Positions 23,015 to 33,735 of a stretch of 64,000 nucleotides of DNA are shown in pieces (position 1 is the first letter of the stretch; every line of letters begins with the position of its first letter). The translations under genes were made by a program, and so were the position numbers. Location of the stretch: assembly GCA_022496205.1 (NCBI GenBank), contig WTXD01000023.1, positions 358,831 to 422,830 of the forward strand, given 5' to 3'. The notes beneath the pieces were generated by a model. That model was given only the letters and a program-made list of their open reading frames with translations. It had not been told where the DNA came from and did not search any database. This DNA comes from Gloeopeniophorella convolvens (taxonomy: Eukaryota; Basidiomycota; Agaricomycetes; Russulales).

Positions 23015-24466
23015 TCAATCCTTGGACGGCCTCACAGCCTGCTGAAGTGGCACACGGTCGGTGTGCGCAGCCGCCCTAATCATAAATGGCTCCTCCAAAC
23101 CGGTTCCCTGCGTGTCGTTTCAGAGACAGTCGGAAGAAAAAAAAAACAGTGAATAGCCTACGAAGAAGTTGAAAGGGAAACCAATGTCGAACTTCGTCGC
23201 GTTCTCGATCTTTTGAATGTGCTCGGGTGTGAAAGAAATGTCGAGTGCCTGCAAGTTCTCCCTCAATTGCTCAACCTTGCGGCCGCCAATAATAGGGAAG
23301 ACGTAAGGTGTCTTGGTCAGGTGGTATGCGATAGCCACTGGCATTTGGCAAGTGGTCAGCGGGGCGGGCCCAAATAGTTCAATGAACCTGGACGCACCGG
23401 CAGTGATACTCTCCGTCCCAACCTCCTTTGCAACTTCCTCAAGGATAAGGCACATTTTCCGTTCCTCCTCGGTGCGCTCCCATTTGGGATCCAGGACCGA
23501 CATGCGACCCCCTTCTCCACTCTCGCGGCGCCGCGCCTCCTCCGCATCCGTGCGGAGTTTCCCGGCCGCGAGTACACCCCACGGTGCGAGCGCGAGACCC
23601 TCCGAGCGCGCCATCGGCAGGATTTCGCGCTCAAATGAACGCTCAAACACGTTCCACTGACCCTGGTACACTGAGAACGGGGTCTTCCCGTGGTCCTTGG
23701 CATACTGGTTTGCTTTGGACACAACCCAGGCGGGCGCATCCGAAATTCCCTGCGCGATGGGACATAAATAAGTAGGCCTAGAGTGCGGATGCGGATGTGG
23801 GTATACCAGATAGAGAACTTTACCCTGGAGGACAAGATTATGGAGAGAGTTCATGACCTCTTCGACGGACGTGCCGTAGTCCCACCAGTGCACATACAGG
23901 ATGTCGATGTAAGTTGTGCGGAGTTTCTTGAGTGATGCCTCCACCGAAACATGCAGCGATTTGGTATGGTTGCCTGTGAAGTTCACATGATGGGTAACGT
24001 TGTCTTGGCCGCGTTTGTAGTTTGTTGTATATTTCGTGGCGATAACGAGCTGGTCGCGGATCCCGCGCTTCTCGGCCCACTCGCCGATGAATTCCTCAGA
24101 TGTCTCATCCTGGCTAGTGTTGCAAAGCGCCTGGTTACTTCGGTATCCCATTGCAGAGGTCAGACAGAATACGCACTAATTGTTGGCGGTGTCGATAAAG
24201 TTTCCCTGGAAGTCATTGGAAGTCAAGCGGAAGTGAGCTGCGGGGTGAAACTCAAGACATACGCCCAGATCAAAGTACGCATCGAGAAGCTTGAATGAGC
24301 TATCTTTGTTCATGGAACCCATGCCGTAATCGTGCCATTTGTCGCCGATACTCATGGCACCGAGGCATAGCGGCGATACACGTAAGCCTGCAAGAGGAGA
24401 GAGAGTACGGTAACGCGCAAGCTTCGAGACGGGAGGGGGCGGGATGACCCAGAGAGATTTCGACAT
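23015..24466 (-). CDS. Aldo-keto reductase, aryl-alcohol dehydrogenase type (copy 1)
   Basis: Several exons join to an AAD/AKR9-type reductase. The N-terminus is [20 protein letters not shown], then [20 protein letters not shown] and [10 protein letters not shown] (catalytic Asp and Tyr region). [14 protein letters not shown] carries the catalytic Lys, and [14 protein letters not shown] the active-site His. [20 protein letters not shown] and [20 protein letters not shown] bind NADPH. The frame runs on to a stop near 23120, but splicing at gtaggc restores the tail [20 protein letters not shown]..., matching copy 2 and ending at 23015. Fungal AADs reduce aromatic aldehydes, for example from lignin breakdown. 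It is a tandem paralogue of the gene at 26206-27705. Confidence 0.9.
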
Positions 24467-24538
24467 ATTATGACGAGGCGCCAAAGGGAATTGAGAGGAT
24501 GAAGCGGGTTGACTGAGGACAGTGAAGCCCAGGCAGCA

Positions 24539-24545
24539 TTTTATA
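24539..24545 (-). promoter_or_regulatory. TATA box of aldo-keto reductase copy 1
   Basis: TATAAAA on the minus strand, 73 bp upstream of the start codon at 24466. Copy 2 has a TATA at the equivalent distance. Confidence 0.5.
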
Positions 24546-25186
24546 CGCCGCCAGTATCCGGTATCGACAACCTTGCCCGCGCGTTCCATGGGACAGACAT
24601 CTCCACGATAGGGCTGATTGGGGAAATCGGCCCTGGTGCTCGCACCCGAGCTAGTCACGGTTGCACACGCGGTATGACGACTCAGACAGAGTCCTGGTCT
24701 CTTTTGCTGATCAGCGCGCCGATGACCGTGACGTTCAATCCGAGTTCGGGCTCGTCGGATGGCCCCGGCCCGGCCTTTCCTCCTTCCTTTTACAGTAATA
24801 TCGCCTCATACACCCGTGACCTAGACTGGTGACCGAGTCTCTACACGACGCTGACGATGGATCCGATCGCAACAGTGTATTATCCTTCACGGGAAATTCG
24901 TGTGCGTAGTGTGCAGGGATAACGCAGGCCAGTAAACACAGCGCTAGGGTGCAAGGGGGTCTCACAGCTGCTAGTGCTGTCAGATTGACAACATCGCGGC
25001 ATGGTGATGCAAGTGATGCGACGCACCGACCTGGCCCCGGCGGCCGTGACTACACGTACGGGGCGCGGCGCACGATGGCCCGCACCAGCGCTATACCAGC
25101 GCTCAGTGCAAGAGCGCCGCGTCGGGTTGCAGGGATGTCCCCCCTTGCGGGAAGCCACGGTGCTCCTTGATGACGTTGCGCACTAC

Positions 25187-25380
25187 AGTCAAACATGTCA
25201 TAACCCATACCACCTTTTCGAACGCTGGAGCCGCGGGCCATTACAGGTCATGAGTTATTGCAGGATATAAATTCTGAGGGGCACCAGTGCGCCCAATCCC
25301 GTGTCTCTGTGGACCGGAAGCCCTGTGGATTATGGCGGAAAATGTGCTTTTATGGGTATGGGTTATGACAGGTTTGACTG
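25187..25380. repeat. Imperfect inverted repeat
   Basis: CAGTCAAACATGTCATAACC on the left pairs with GGTTATGACAGGTTTGACTG on the right; the arms differ at one or two positions over about 25 bp and are about 140 bp apart. No target duplication is apparent. It may be the ends of a decayed short element. Confidence 0.45.
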
Positions 25381-26205
25381 CCATGTACCTCGATCTTCGG
25401 CTTCAGCGCGTCGGTACAGGGGTACAGGCGGCACTCAGACTGGTAACCGAGTCTCTTACTCCGCCGACGATGGCAAGCATGACCCGCGGATCCGTTAGGC
25501 GGCACTGCCACCCATCCCCGGGCCTGACATGTCGTCCGCTGCATACCCCGCAGCGCACATAATCTCGACAGACGAGAGCCCCATCTCTGTGTCGGGCCCA
25601 TAGGACTTGTTGAGGCTTTGCTGTCCAGTGGCCGGCTGAGAGGATTGGGTGCAATGCGTTATCTATGGGCGGGAGGAGCACATTGTGTGGGATCTCGCAT
25701 GAATGAACATGGCCGAAGTGGACATCTTAAATGCCCAAAACGGTGGGGAGACTGGGGGAGGGGCTGGCGAGGCGAGCGGGAGCGGGGCAGGCAGCGTATT
25801 GCCTGGCATAGAGATGCGTGTCCGACAAGTGGGTGACGGGGGCAACGCGATGTACAAGTATGTAGAGTACTAGCGGCGTTGAAAAAGAGAAGCGGCCGTC
25901 AATGGAAATGCGCTAATCAGTTGCAACGGGCAGCAGCACTTCTTCGAACGTGTTCATCGTTATGACGTATTTCGACCGACATGAAGGACCATGTCCCACT
26001 TGACTCCGCTCACATCAGGTTCGGGTGCGGCGCGGCGTATTGTGTGAACGCAAATTTAAAGCCGAGCGCGACGAGCAAAGCACGTGTTCGAACAAACTTC
26101 AACGGCTTCGAATCCCATTCAGACAGTGATCTACGACAAGTTGGCAGCACAAAGAGCGAGAGGTGCAAGCGAGACTGCACTGCGACGAGCTGTCGGATCC
26201 AGTAT

Positions 26206-27705
26206 TTAATCCTTTACCGGCCTGACGGCCTGCTGCAGTGGCACACGGTCAATGTGCGCGACCGTCTTGAGAGGCCAGCTGTCTCCTTCGTCGGTTCCCT
26301 GAGGGCTGATTTAGAATCGGATCGAGTTCGAACGGGGCGAAGCAACTTACAAACAAGGTGAATGGGAAGCCGAGATCGAATTTTGTTGCGCTCTCGATTC
26401 TCTGAATCTGCTCGGAGGTGAGGGAAATGTCGAGCGCTTGTAGATTTTCCCGCAGCTGCTCAACCTTACGTCCACCGATGATCGGAAAGACGTAAGGGGT
26501 CTTGAGCAAGTGGTATGCAATGGCCACTGACAGTCACCGTAAACCTCAGCCCCCTCGCACTCAACAAATGGAGACGAGACTCCGTACCTGCGGTGATGCT
26601 CTGCGTGCCAACCTCCTTTGCGATATCCTCGAGAACGAGGCACATCTTCCGTTCCTCCTCGGTGCGCTCCCATTTCGGGTCCAAGACCATGCGTCCCTTT
26701 TCGCCACTCTCTCGACGCCGCGCCTCCTCCGCATCCGTGCGGATCTTCCCACCTGCGAGCACACCCCACGGTGCGAGCGCGAGGCCCTCCGAGCGTGCCA
26801 TCGGCAGGATGTCGCGCTCAAATGAACGCTCAAACACGTTCCACTGACCCTGGTACACTGAGAACGGGGTCTTCCCGCGGTCCTTGGCATACTGGTTTGC
26901 TTTGGACACAATCCAGGCGGGCGTGTCCGAAATTCCCTGTGGGGTAGGATGTAAGTGAATAGGCCCGGAGCTTGCGGATGCAGATGCAGGTATACCAGAT
27001 AGAGAACTTTGCCCTGAAGGACAAGAGCATGAAGAGAGTTTATGACCTCTTCGACGGACGAGCCGTAGTCCCACCAGTGTACATACAGAACATCAATGTA
27101 CGTGGTGCGCAACTTCTTGAGGGAGGCTTCGACCGACACATGCAGCGACTTTGTATGGTTGCCGGTGTAGTTCACCTTGTGGGAGATCTCGTCCTTTCCG
27201 CGCTTGTAGTTGGTCGTGTACTGGAAAAGTCGTAAGACGAAAGGCTAGGCGATAATGAGGGAGAGCTGTACCTTTGTCGCAATGACGAGCTGGTCGCGGA
27301 TGCCACGTTTCTCTGCCCATTCACCAATGAATTCTTCAGAAGTTTCGTCTTGGCTATTCAAGAGGGTGGATCTCTATCAGTGCTCCGCGTTGCAAGGCCA
27401 CAACAGAACGCACTAATTACTCGCAGTATCAATGAAATTACCCTAACAGCCAGTGTCAGGGACCATTATGCATGGGAAACCAGACAAATCAAGCAACGTA
27501 CACCCAAGTCAAAGAACGCGTCAAGAAGTTTGAAGGAGCTCTCCTTGTCCATCGACCCCATGCCATAGTCGTGCCACTTATCCCCAATGTTCATGGCTCC
27601 CAGACACAGAGGTGACACCCGCACACCTGCGAGGGGAGAGAGTGTACGGTAGCGCGCGAGCTTGGAGACCGGCGGCGGTGGAAAAGACCAGAGTTGCTTG
27701 GACAT
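26206..27705 (-). CDS. Aldo-keto reductase, aryl-alcohol dehydrogenase type (copy 2)
   Basis: Paralogue of the gene at 23015-24466 with the same intron positions. The start is [20 protein letters not shown], then [20 protein letters not shown]. The catalytic segments are retained ([54 protein letters not shown]). A C-terminal intron (gtaagt...cctcag) joins GFPFTLF to [20 protein letters not shown], ending ...QQAVRPVKD. The stretch from NFIDTASN to the Lys strand has an extra short intron near 27220-27270. The two copies are very alike in exons but differ in introns and flanks, so the duplication is not very recent. The likely role is NADPH-dependent reduction of aromatic aldehydes or ketones. 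Confidence 0.9.
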
Positions 27706-27786
27706 TGCTCTTTTGCTTGTATGATAGAGAGGTGCGAAGGTGCAAGGGTGCGGTGGTGCAGAGAAACAGACCGTGAAGGGACGCGT

Positions 27787-27793
27787 CCTTATA
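27787..27793 (-). promoter_or_regulatory. TATA box of aldo-keto reductase copy 2
   Basis: TATAAGG on the minus strand, 82 bp before the start at 27705, in the same relative place as in copy 1. Confidence 0.45.
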
Positions 27794-29354
27794 TCATGCG
27801 CGATGAGCGCGGAGACCTGGACAGAGAAGCCTGAGCCGCTCTGCGCGCCTCGAAGCTTGAGCTTGAGGCTTGGAGCTTGAAGAACTGATTTCTATGGGGT
27901 TCCATTCGTACAACGGCTTGCGGTACCAATTACGATGGTACAGTGCGCGGCGTGTACGTGAGTCCCACTCTACTCCGCGTTCAGCCAGCGTAAGCGCCGC
28001 TGCGGCAATGGCCGCGCCGCCACATGCCGCGACGCGTCGTCGCGACATGTGAACGTTTGAACCTTACGTCAGCAACATGACCGGAACTCCGGGCGTTCAC
28101 GAACACCCAGAGTCGTGCACGCCGTCGACTTGGTCTCTCGGAGGGCATGTCATGGGCCCTATTGTGTGTGAACTTTGTCTCGTTTGTCGTGCCAAAGCGT
28201 CTCTCCTTGACCCACTTGTCGTATGGATGTTTGCCTTCTGAGGCGGCCGAGACTCTACGTAGTCGTGTACCATAGGGCATTGACACCGCACATTGACCGC
28301 ACGTCGGTGACTCCGAGCAGGCCTGGGCCTGGTGCACGATGCCGATGATCGATGGCATGCCCTGCATGGGGGACAGAAGGCGCCTGCGAGGCGCCTTTTC
28401 ACCGGCGCAGCGCTAGTGATCTCAACGACTTTCGACTTTGTACTTGCGTTGAGTTTGAGAATTCACACCCTCAGGCGTACGTATCGATAACCCTAGGTTG
28501 ACATCCGCGTGAGCGCCAGCCAGCCCATCCAGAGCCCATCGCAGTCATCAGCTGCGGCCGCGCTCCAGTGAGTGGGGTTATACAGCGCAAAGCAGCACCG
28601 CGTTACCGGACCCATCTCGTGGATTTGGCAGACGGTTTCGCTTAGCGGCTTGCATATCTCTGCCAGTGTCGCCTTCTTGCTTGGATTCCAAACTCGCCAC
28701 CGGCATTCTTCACTGATTGGTCAGAGCGGTACGTGCATGGACCTATTCTGTGACTGAGATTGCGCTCTGGGATCGAATCGCATCTTTCTTTCCGAATTCA
28801 GCGGTAGGGAGGCGGTGTACCTGCTGCAAGTGGCACTCTGGGCCGAACATGGTAGGAGTCCAACCCAGGTGTTTCTTCGAGGAATGGGAAAATGGCAAAG
28901 GAGACGGGCTGCATTCAAAAAAGGATGGGAATTCATACTCCCTCCTTGTTGGTCGCCATTCACCGTGCTTCCTTTCGGGTTTTGATACCATGTCGATGGT
29001 CCAGGACTACTCGCGGGTGGATGCTAACTCGGGCTCTTTTGTCTATACACTTTCTCCTGGCATTGCTTTGCTACGCTGGCCTTGCTCTCTGGTAGAAATG
29101 GATTGCTCTCTTTCGGAATACGGACTGGCTTGACTTTTCTCCACTCATGGCTCCAACGGTATCGGCCAGTTTGGTTAAGGTGTTGGAGAATGCGGACAAA
29201 ACATCTGCGCGGGTGTCTTCTCCTGGAATACAAAAACCCTTTCAGCTATCTTCCTATCATGGAAGCATTCGACCAGCCTCTGTTGGCGGCCATCCATCGG
29301 TATGACTTAAACAGCAGCACAGAATCGGGAATAGGAATGTAAACGCTGAGTGCG

Positions 29355-29360
29355 TATAAG
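29355..29360 (+). promoter_or_regulatory. TATA box of the hydrophobin gene
   Basis: TATAAG, about 86 bp before the ATG, in an otherwise non-coding stretch; hydrophobins are usually strongly expressed from TATA promoters. Confidence 0.45.
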
Positions 29361-29445
29361 TAGAGGACTGGTGACGGCCTCAGTTCTGCAGTGCCCAGCG
29401 GTTCTCCAGCGTCGGTCCCCTTCACAGTCCTATAAGCTTTTCATC

Positions 29446-30018
29446 ATGCTTTCGCGTTTCTCTGCTCTGTTCATCTACGCCGTTGCCGGTCTGGCCATCT
29501 CCGTGGCAGCGACGCCTGTAGCAGCACCCCCTTGCGATGGACCGGGACCGCCGCCGCCTCCCCCGCCTCAGAACGGCCCTCCTCCCCCGCCTCCCCCTCC
29601 GCCGCCGCCGCCTCCTCCGCCGCCTCCCCCTGTCAGGCCGACCAATGAGCTTGGCCAGTGTTCCATTCAGAACCAGCAATGCTGCAACCAGGTTACCACG
29701 GTAATTGCAGAGTCACATCTACAATGTATTGGTCTCTGACACACCGGGAACTTGTAGGCGAACGATGCCCAGGCCTCTGGGCTCCTGGCCTTATTGGGTA
29801 TCCTTGGACTGCCAGGAGATGAGACAGTCGGCATGCAGTGCAATCCCATGCTGGGCGCAGCTGGTGGCAGTGGCGCTTCTTGCACCAATACTCCCGTTTG
29901 CTGCGAGAGGAACGACTTCGTAAGTGACAAATACTGCTCTACTGCTCACTATGGTTAATCGGCGGCGCAGAACGGGCTCATTGCGATCGGTTGCTCTCCC
30001 ATCAACCTCGCGCTCTAG
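29446..30018 (+). CDS. Class I hydrophobin with polyproline insert
   Basis: Three exons (29446-29700, 29758-29919, 29971-30018) give 154 residues. A signal peptide (MLSRFSALFIYAVAGLAISV) precedes a proline-rich segment with runs of 7 and 18 Pro. The hydrophobin domain follows with the eight-Cys pattern: C...CC (CSIQNQQCCN), C (GMQCNPM), C...CC (SCTNTPVCC) and C (IGCSPINLAL). Spacing and the Asn after the CC pairs fit basidiomycete class I. One more Cys (residue 30, PPCDGP) lies before the proline run. Class I hydrophobins self-assemble into amphipathic rodlet films on aerial hyphae and fruit bodies. The proline insert between signal and domain is unusual and might act as a spacer. Confidence 0.92.
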
Positions 30019-30322
30019 AGGCTCTTCTCGCCTTTATTAGCTACAGTCCCACACGGAATGGGGTTCATGCGGACATTTTCTATACACCGCCACTCTTTTG
30101 TACGCGCACAAGTACCTCTGTGCCGCGAATGCCTATTACCATACTATTTCAATCCATTTAATCTCCAGAATGATCGATGGGGTAACCGGCAAGTTATTCC
30201 ACGTGTAAGGCCATATAAAGTATGAGTGAGGAATAGGTCATTTATAATTACAACGGATGTCAACTTTACAACACTGGATTACTTGTCCAAACAAGGGTGC
30301 AGAGCTCCTCCTCCTCCCTCAT
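30019..30322. other. Convergent 3' region
   Basis: About 300 bp of A/T-rich sequence between the hydrophobin stop (+) and the stop of the large disordered gene (-). No gene seen. Confidence 0.4.
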
Positions 30323-32998
30323 TTATGCGGCATTACGAGATGAAGCCAGAGAGTGTCTGATTCCCTCGATCTCTGCGCGCGCTTGGGCAAGCCGGGCTTT
30401 GTTATACTCGTGGGCGGCTGCCTGCTCGGGAGAAGCAACAACTCGCTGCGCTGTCTGGCGCATGCGGACACGGTACTTCTGCTCAGTTCTGATGTGGTGA
30501 GCGAGCTACGTGGTGCGTATATGAGCTGCCCATTGAAGGAGATACACAGGATGAAGGAAGCGTGGCATACCTTGAGACGTAGAGCGATGTCCTCAAATTT
30601 GGCGGCGAATTGAGATATACGCTGGAGGGCGCTACCCCTGTATGCGACTTCCGGGTCTTCCCCGACGCGCTGCGCAAGAAGCGCCAGACGAGTCAAGTTC
30701 CTAGGAGACCGCGATCAAATGGCACATGAGCTGTGTATTCAATCGGGAACCAATGAGGAGTCGCACCGTTGAAGGGAGACGGTGAATTCGTGCTGCTTCA
30801 AGAACCATTTTCTCTCCGTATCGTTCATGTCTTGCAGCGGGGGCTCCGTCGTGGGTACACGCTGCCCACCGTTCGTGTTGATGGAGAGGTGTCGTGTGGG
30901 TGGCCACGTGAGCGCAACGATAGGTGCGAGGTTGCTCAGAGTATGGTACACTGCTGCGCATTCGTTTTCGACATCGCCTAGTGCAACGCCATCAGGCATC
31001 ATGCTGATTCCCTGCCACTCATGTGACAGTGTGCAAAGAACCTTGAGATAAATGAGTTGGGGTACAGTGGCGGGGAGAGACAGCGCACGTACATCTTGGA
31101 TAAGGTTGATGTCACGCTCACCTTGCTTGAGCTGCATTAGGACGGGCTCGCTGTCGAGTGAGCCTGGGAGTTTGGACATTGCGATCTCTTGGGGGGTAAT
31201 CGTGCGTAGGGGTGGCTGTGCTGACCGTTCAAACGGCCCGAAGGAGACGCCAGTGCCAGTGCGCTTGGTGGGAGTGTACAGGATCTCCGAGATCGGCGTC
31301 AGCGGGAGATCGCTCAGAGGTGGCGCAGTAGATGGGCAACTTCCGAAGGTTATGACGGATTGAGAGGAGTTGCTGGCAACGTCACAGCGGCAGTCGTGGT
31401 CACGCTCTACTTCAACTGCAGGTTGCAGTACGATGGGTCGGGCGGTGGAGAGCGGTGGGGACACGGGACGACCTTCTGGTTGACTGCGGGGCATGAATAT
31501 GGAACAGTTGCGTGCTCCGAGACCGTCGAGCGAGAGGTTAAGGTTGAGCTCGAGCTGGTCCCCACGCATGTTCGCGACCCACTTTCCCTTTATACCACCT
31601 GACCGTCCCTCGGAACCAGGTTCCTATGACGGATAGAGTAAGATGTCAGCTCGGGGTAGTAGACGTGCACAAGTAGGCACGTACGGATGAGGCAGGAGCT
31701 GGAAGTACCGGATCTGGATCTGAAGCCCCGAACAAGTTATAGCGCAGTTCCGGACCATCCTGCTCTATCCTCGCTACAGGCATAGGTGGGTCTGGGATGC
31801 GATCTGTATACAGATCTGAGGCAGACGAAACGTCTTCCTCTTGGACCAGCGCGTATTCCATAGGTGCAGGGGACATAGCGGTAGCAGGACCCATGGTATC
31901 TCCCACGGGAGGTGCATCTGCACTTTGGGAAATGGCGCCCATAGCATCAGCCTCTTCGAAGTGCGCCTCGAAGACTTGGTCCGTATGTGCGTGAGGTACT
32001 ACAGTTCTGGTGCTCATCTCTGTGCTAGACGGAGAAGGCAGAGTAGGAAGTGAACCGGCCTCGCTTGGCCTCGAAATTCCAGAGAATACACTCATTGTGG
32101 TGGGTGATTGGACGAGAGGCGTGTTGAACCCGAGGTCGAAATGAGACCAGTGCTCGGATATTGCCTGGAGTTCCGGTGCTCGAGAGTTGGAGTAGATAGT
32201 CTGCGGCGGTTCCGCGATAGGTGCTAGCATTGAGAGATTAGGACGTGTTGAAGCAGTGATAAATGCGGCATTACTATTACATGATTCTTGCGAAGGGCCT
32301 CGTACGAACTCGGGAGTTGGCGTGAGTGGGCTCCTTAAAGGAGTAGCAGGCGTCCCAAGAACTTGCGCTTGAGGCTGATGCGGGGTCGCTGCTGGGGGAG
32401 GTGTATGTGGAACAAGTGCATGGGCACCCATGACGGACGTGGAGGTGAAGATCGGTGCAGGCCTTCGATAGTGAGGATCGCCAGGAGACGATGCAACTGA
32501 TCTCGAGAGGGGGTGTGGAGAGCCCTGTTGAGCACCAGGTTGAGATACCCCGAGCATTGGGAGCTTGTGGTGGGGGGAAATGGGGTGGTCACAGCTGCAG
32601 GCATGTACATCCCGGACGTCACCATGAGCGGTAATTGCCCGCCCTGAGAGAATCGGCGTTCCTGACCCAGGATCGAGACCAACATCTAAGGACATACAAA
32701 CCCCCGTCGCATCCTTCATTAGGATGGACGCGCCACCGGGGGCCGGGAGCTGAAAATTGGAAGGGATGGATCCCTGTTCACTGCGTCGATGGGTGTCACC
32801 CTGGCCGTCGCCGGCTGATTCCTGCTGTGTGTGTGGTGCAGAATTGAGATTCACGATTGGCGTGCTGCTCTGGGAGTCAGCGGATGTGAGAGGGTCCACG
32901 CGAAAGATGTCGAGAGGCTTGAGAAGAGTAGAGGTAGCGGGTTGGTCATGGAACATCGTGTCAGCCAGAATTAGTCCTATAGCGTAGCACACTGCCAT
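30323..32998 (-). CDS. Large disordered Pro/Ser-rich protein of unknown function
   Basis: Not recognised. Exon 1 runs from the ATG at 32998 to about 31680 and is Ser/Pro/Thr-rich. A 62-nt intron joins it in phase to a second exon (...ASSEPGSEGRSGGIKGKWV...). A third exon starts NLTRLALLAQRVGEDPEVAY after a 68-nt intron. A fourth starts QKYRVRMRQTAQRVVASPEQ and ends ...SLASSRNAA. About 820 residues. Only the C-terminal 250 residues look folded: helical, with Leu/Gln patterning (LIQDVRALSLPATVPQLIYL; LQRISQFAAKFEDIALRLK), possibly coiled coil. A 5'-UTR intron (gtgagt...tcacag) may lie just upstream of the ATG. It shares a 740-bp divergent promoter region with the gene at 33736. Confidence 0.72.
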
Positions 32999-33735
32999 AA
33001 TCCTGTGAATCAAACGGAACAGTAGAGCATGTATGATACTCACATTTAAGGGATTGTACTTATTCGTTAGATTATAGAACGAGTAGAGAATGTGAATCAA
33101 AGTGTAGACTCAGGTGGGTCGGTCAACGACGCCACAAACCAGGGAACACAGCAGAGGAATGCCGGGACCGAGAACGTTGTAGCCCCGATACTTATACAGG
33201 CCGCGATTGTCCACTAGCGCTACTGAGTACCAACTGCTCAAATGGAGAACAATAAAGCTTTACAGCCCCAAGCGCAGAACAACAAACCCGAATGATCGAA
33301 GGCGTCTTCAGACGGCAGGATATCTGGCCAATTACGTAGAGGGACAAGCGACGTTTCCATCCATGATCCAACGGACGGGACGTGTACGTGTATGGGTCCC
33401 TATGTATGATTCTGTTGTTCGCGAAAACAATAGTAAGTCGATGTCATCCAAAGGAAAGGGTGGTTGACAGAGAATACAAGGGCGGCGTGGTGGCTCCGTC
33501 ACCGCTTCGGGCTGACGCTCGCCGTCATGGCATGACTATGGCATGGGTGACCGGTGCCGGTGAGGCTTGATCGATCGATCTTGAGGGCCACGTGCATGGC
33601 CAGTCGCAGCGCGCCTCTGTTTGGTGGAACCAAACAAGTTGACTTTCGCGGTGCGAGCGCGTCACTTGAATCCAATACAATAACGACACCATCCCCTTCC
33701 CGCTACCTTCGTCTCGTTCGTGCACAGGATACAAC
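32999..33735. other. Divergent promoter region
   Basis: About 740 bp between two head-to-head genes. A likely 5'-UTR intron of the minus-strand gene ends at 33001. A run of GATC (gatcgatcgatc) lies at about 33569. No further gene is seen. Confidence 0.45.

Larger units (their letters stand above)
24467..26205. other. Intergenic region between tandem reductases
   Basis: About 1.7 kb without a convincing gene. It contains an imperfect inverted repeat (25187-25212 against 25353-25380) and a degenerate direct repeat: actggtgaccgagtctct at 24829 and actggtaaccgagtctct at 25439. It could be a worn transposon remnant. Confidence 0.4.
27706..29445. other. Gene-poor region upstream of the hydrophobin
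   Basis: About 1.7 kb. A minus-strand frame at 27794-28048 (starting MSRRRVAACGGAAIAAAALT) could encode a small protein with one hydrophobic segment, but nothing supports it beyond being open. On the minus strand at about 29090-29230 a short frame looks protein-like (TRADVLSAFSNTLTKLADTV), preceded by a good acceptor (tttttgtattccag). It may be a remnant of a decayed gene. No complete gene is seen. Confidence 0.4.

Noticed and set aside
27794..28048. 85-codon minus-strand frame near the second reductase
   Set aside because: It has one hydrophobic stretch but nothing else; it overlaps the reductase promoter and is too short to trust.
28743..29133. Overlapping frames on both strands between reductase 2 and the hydrophobin
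   Set aside because: The frames compete with each other and none has a domain; perhaps old coding debris.
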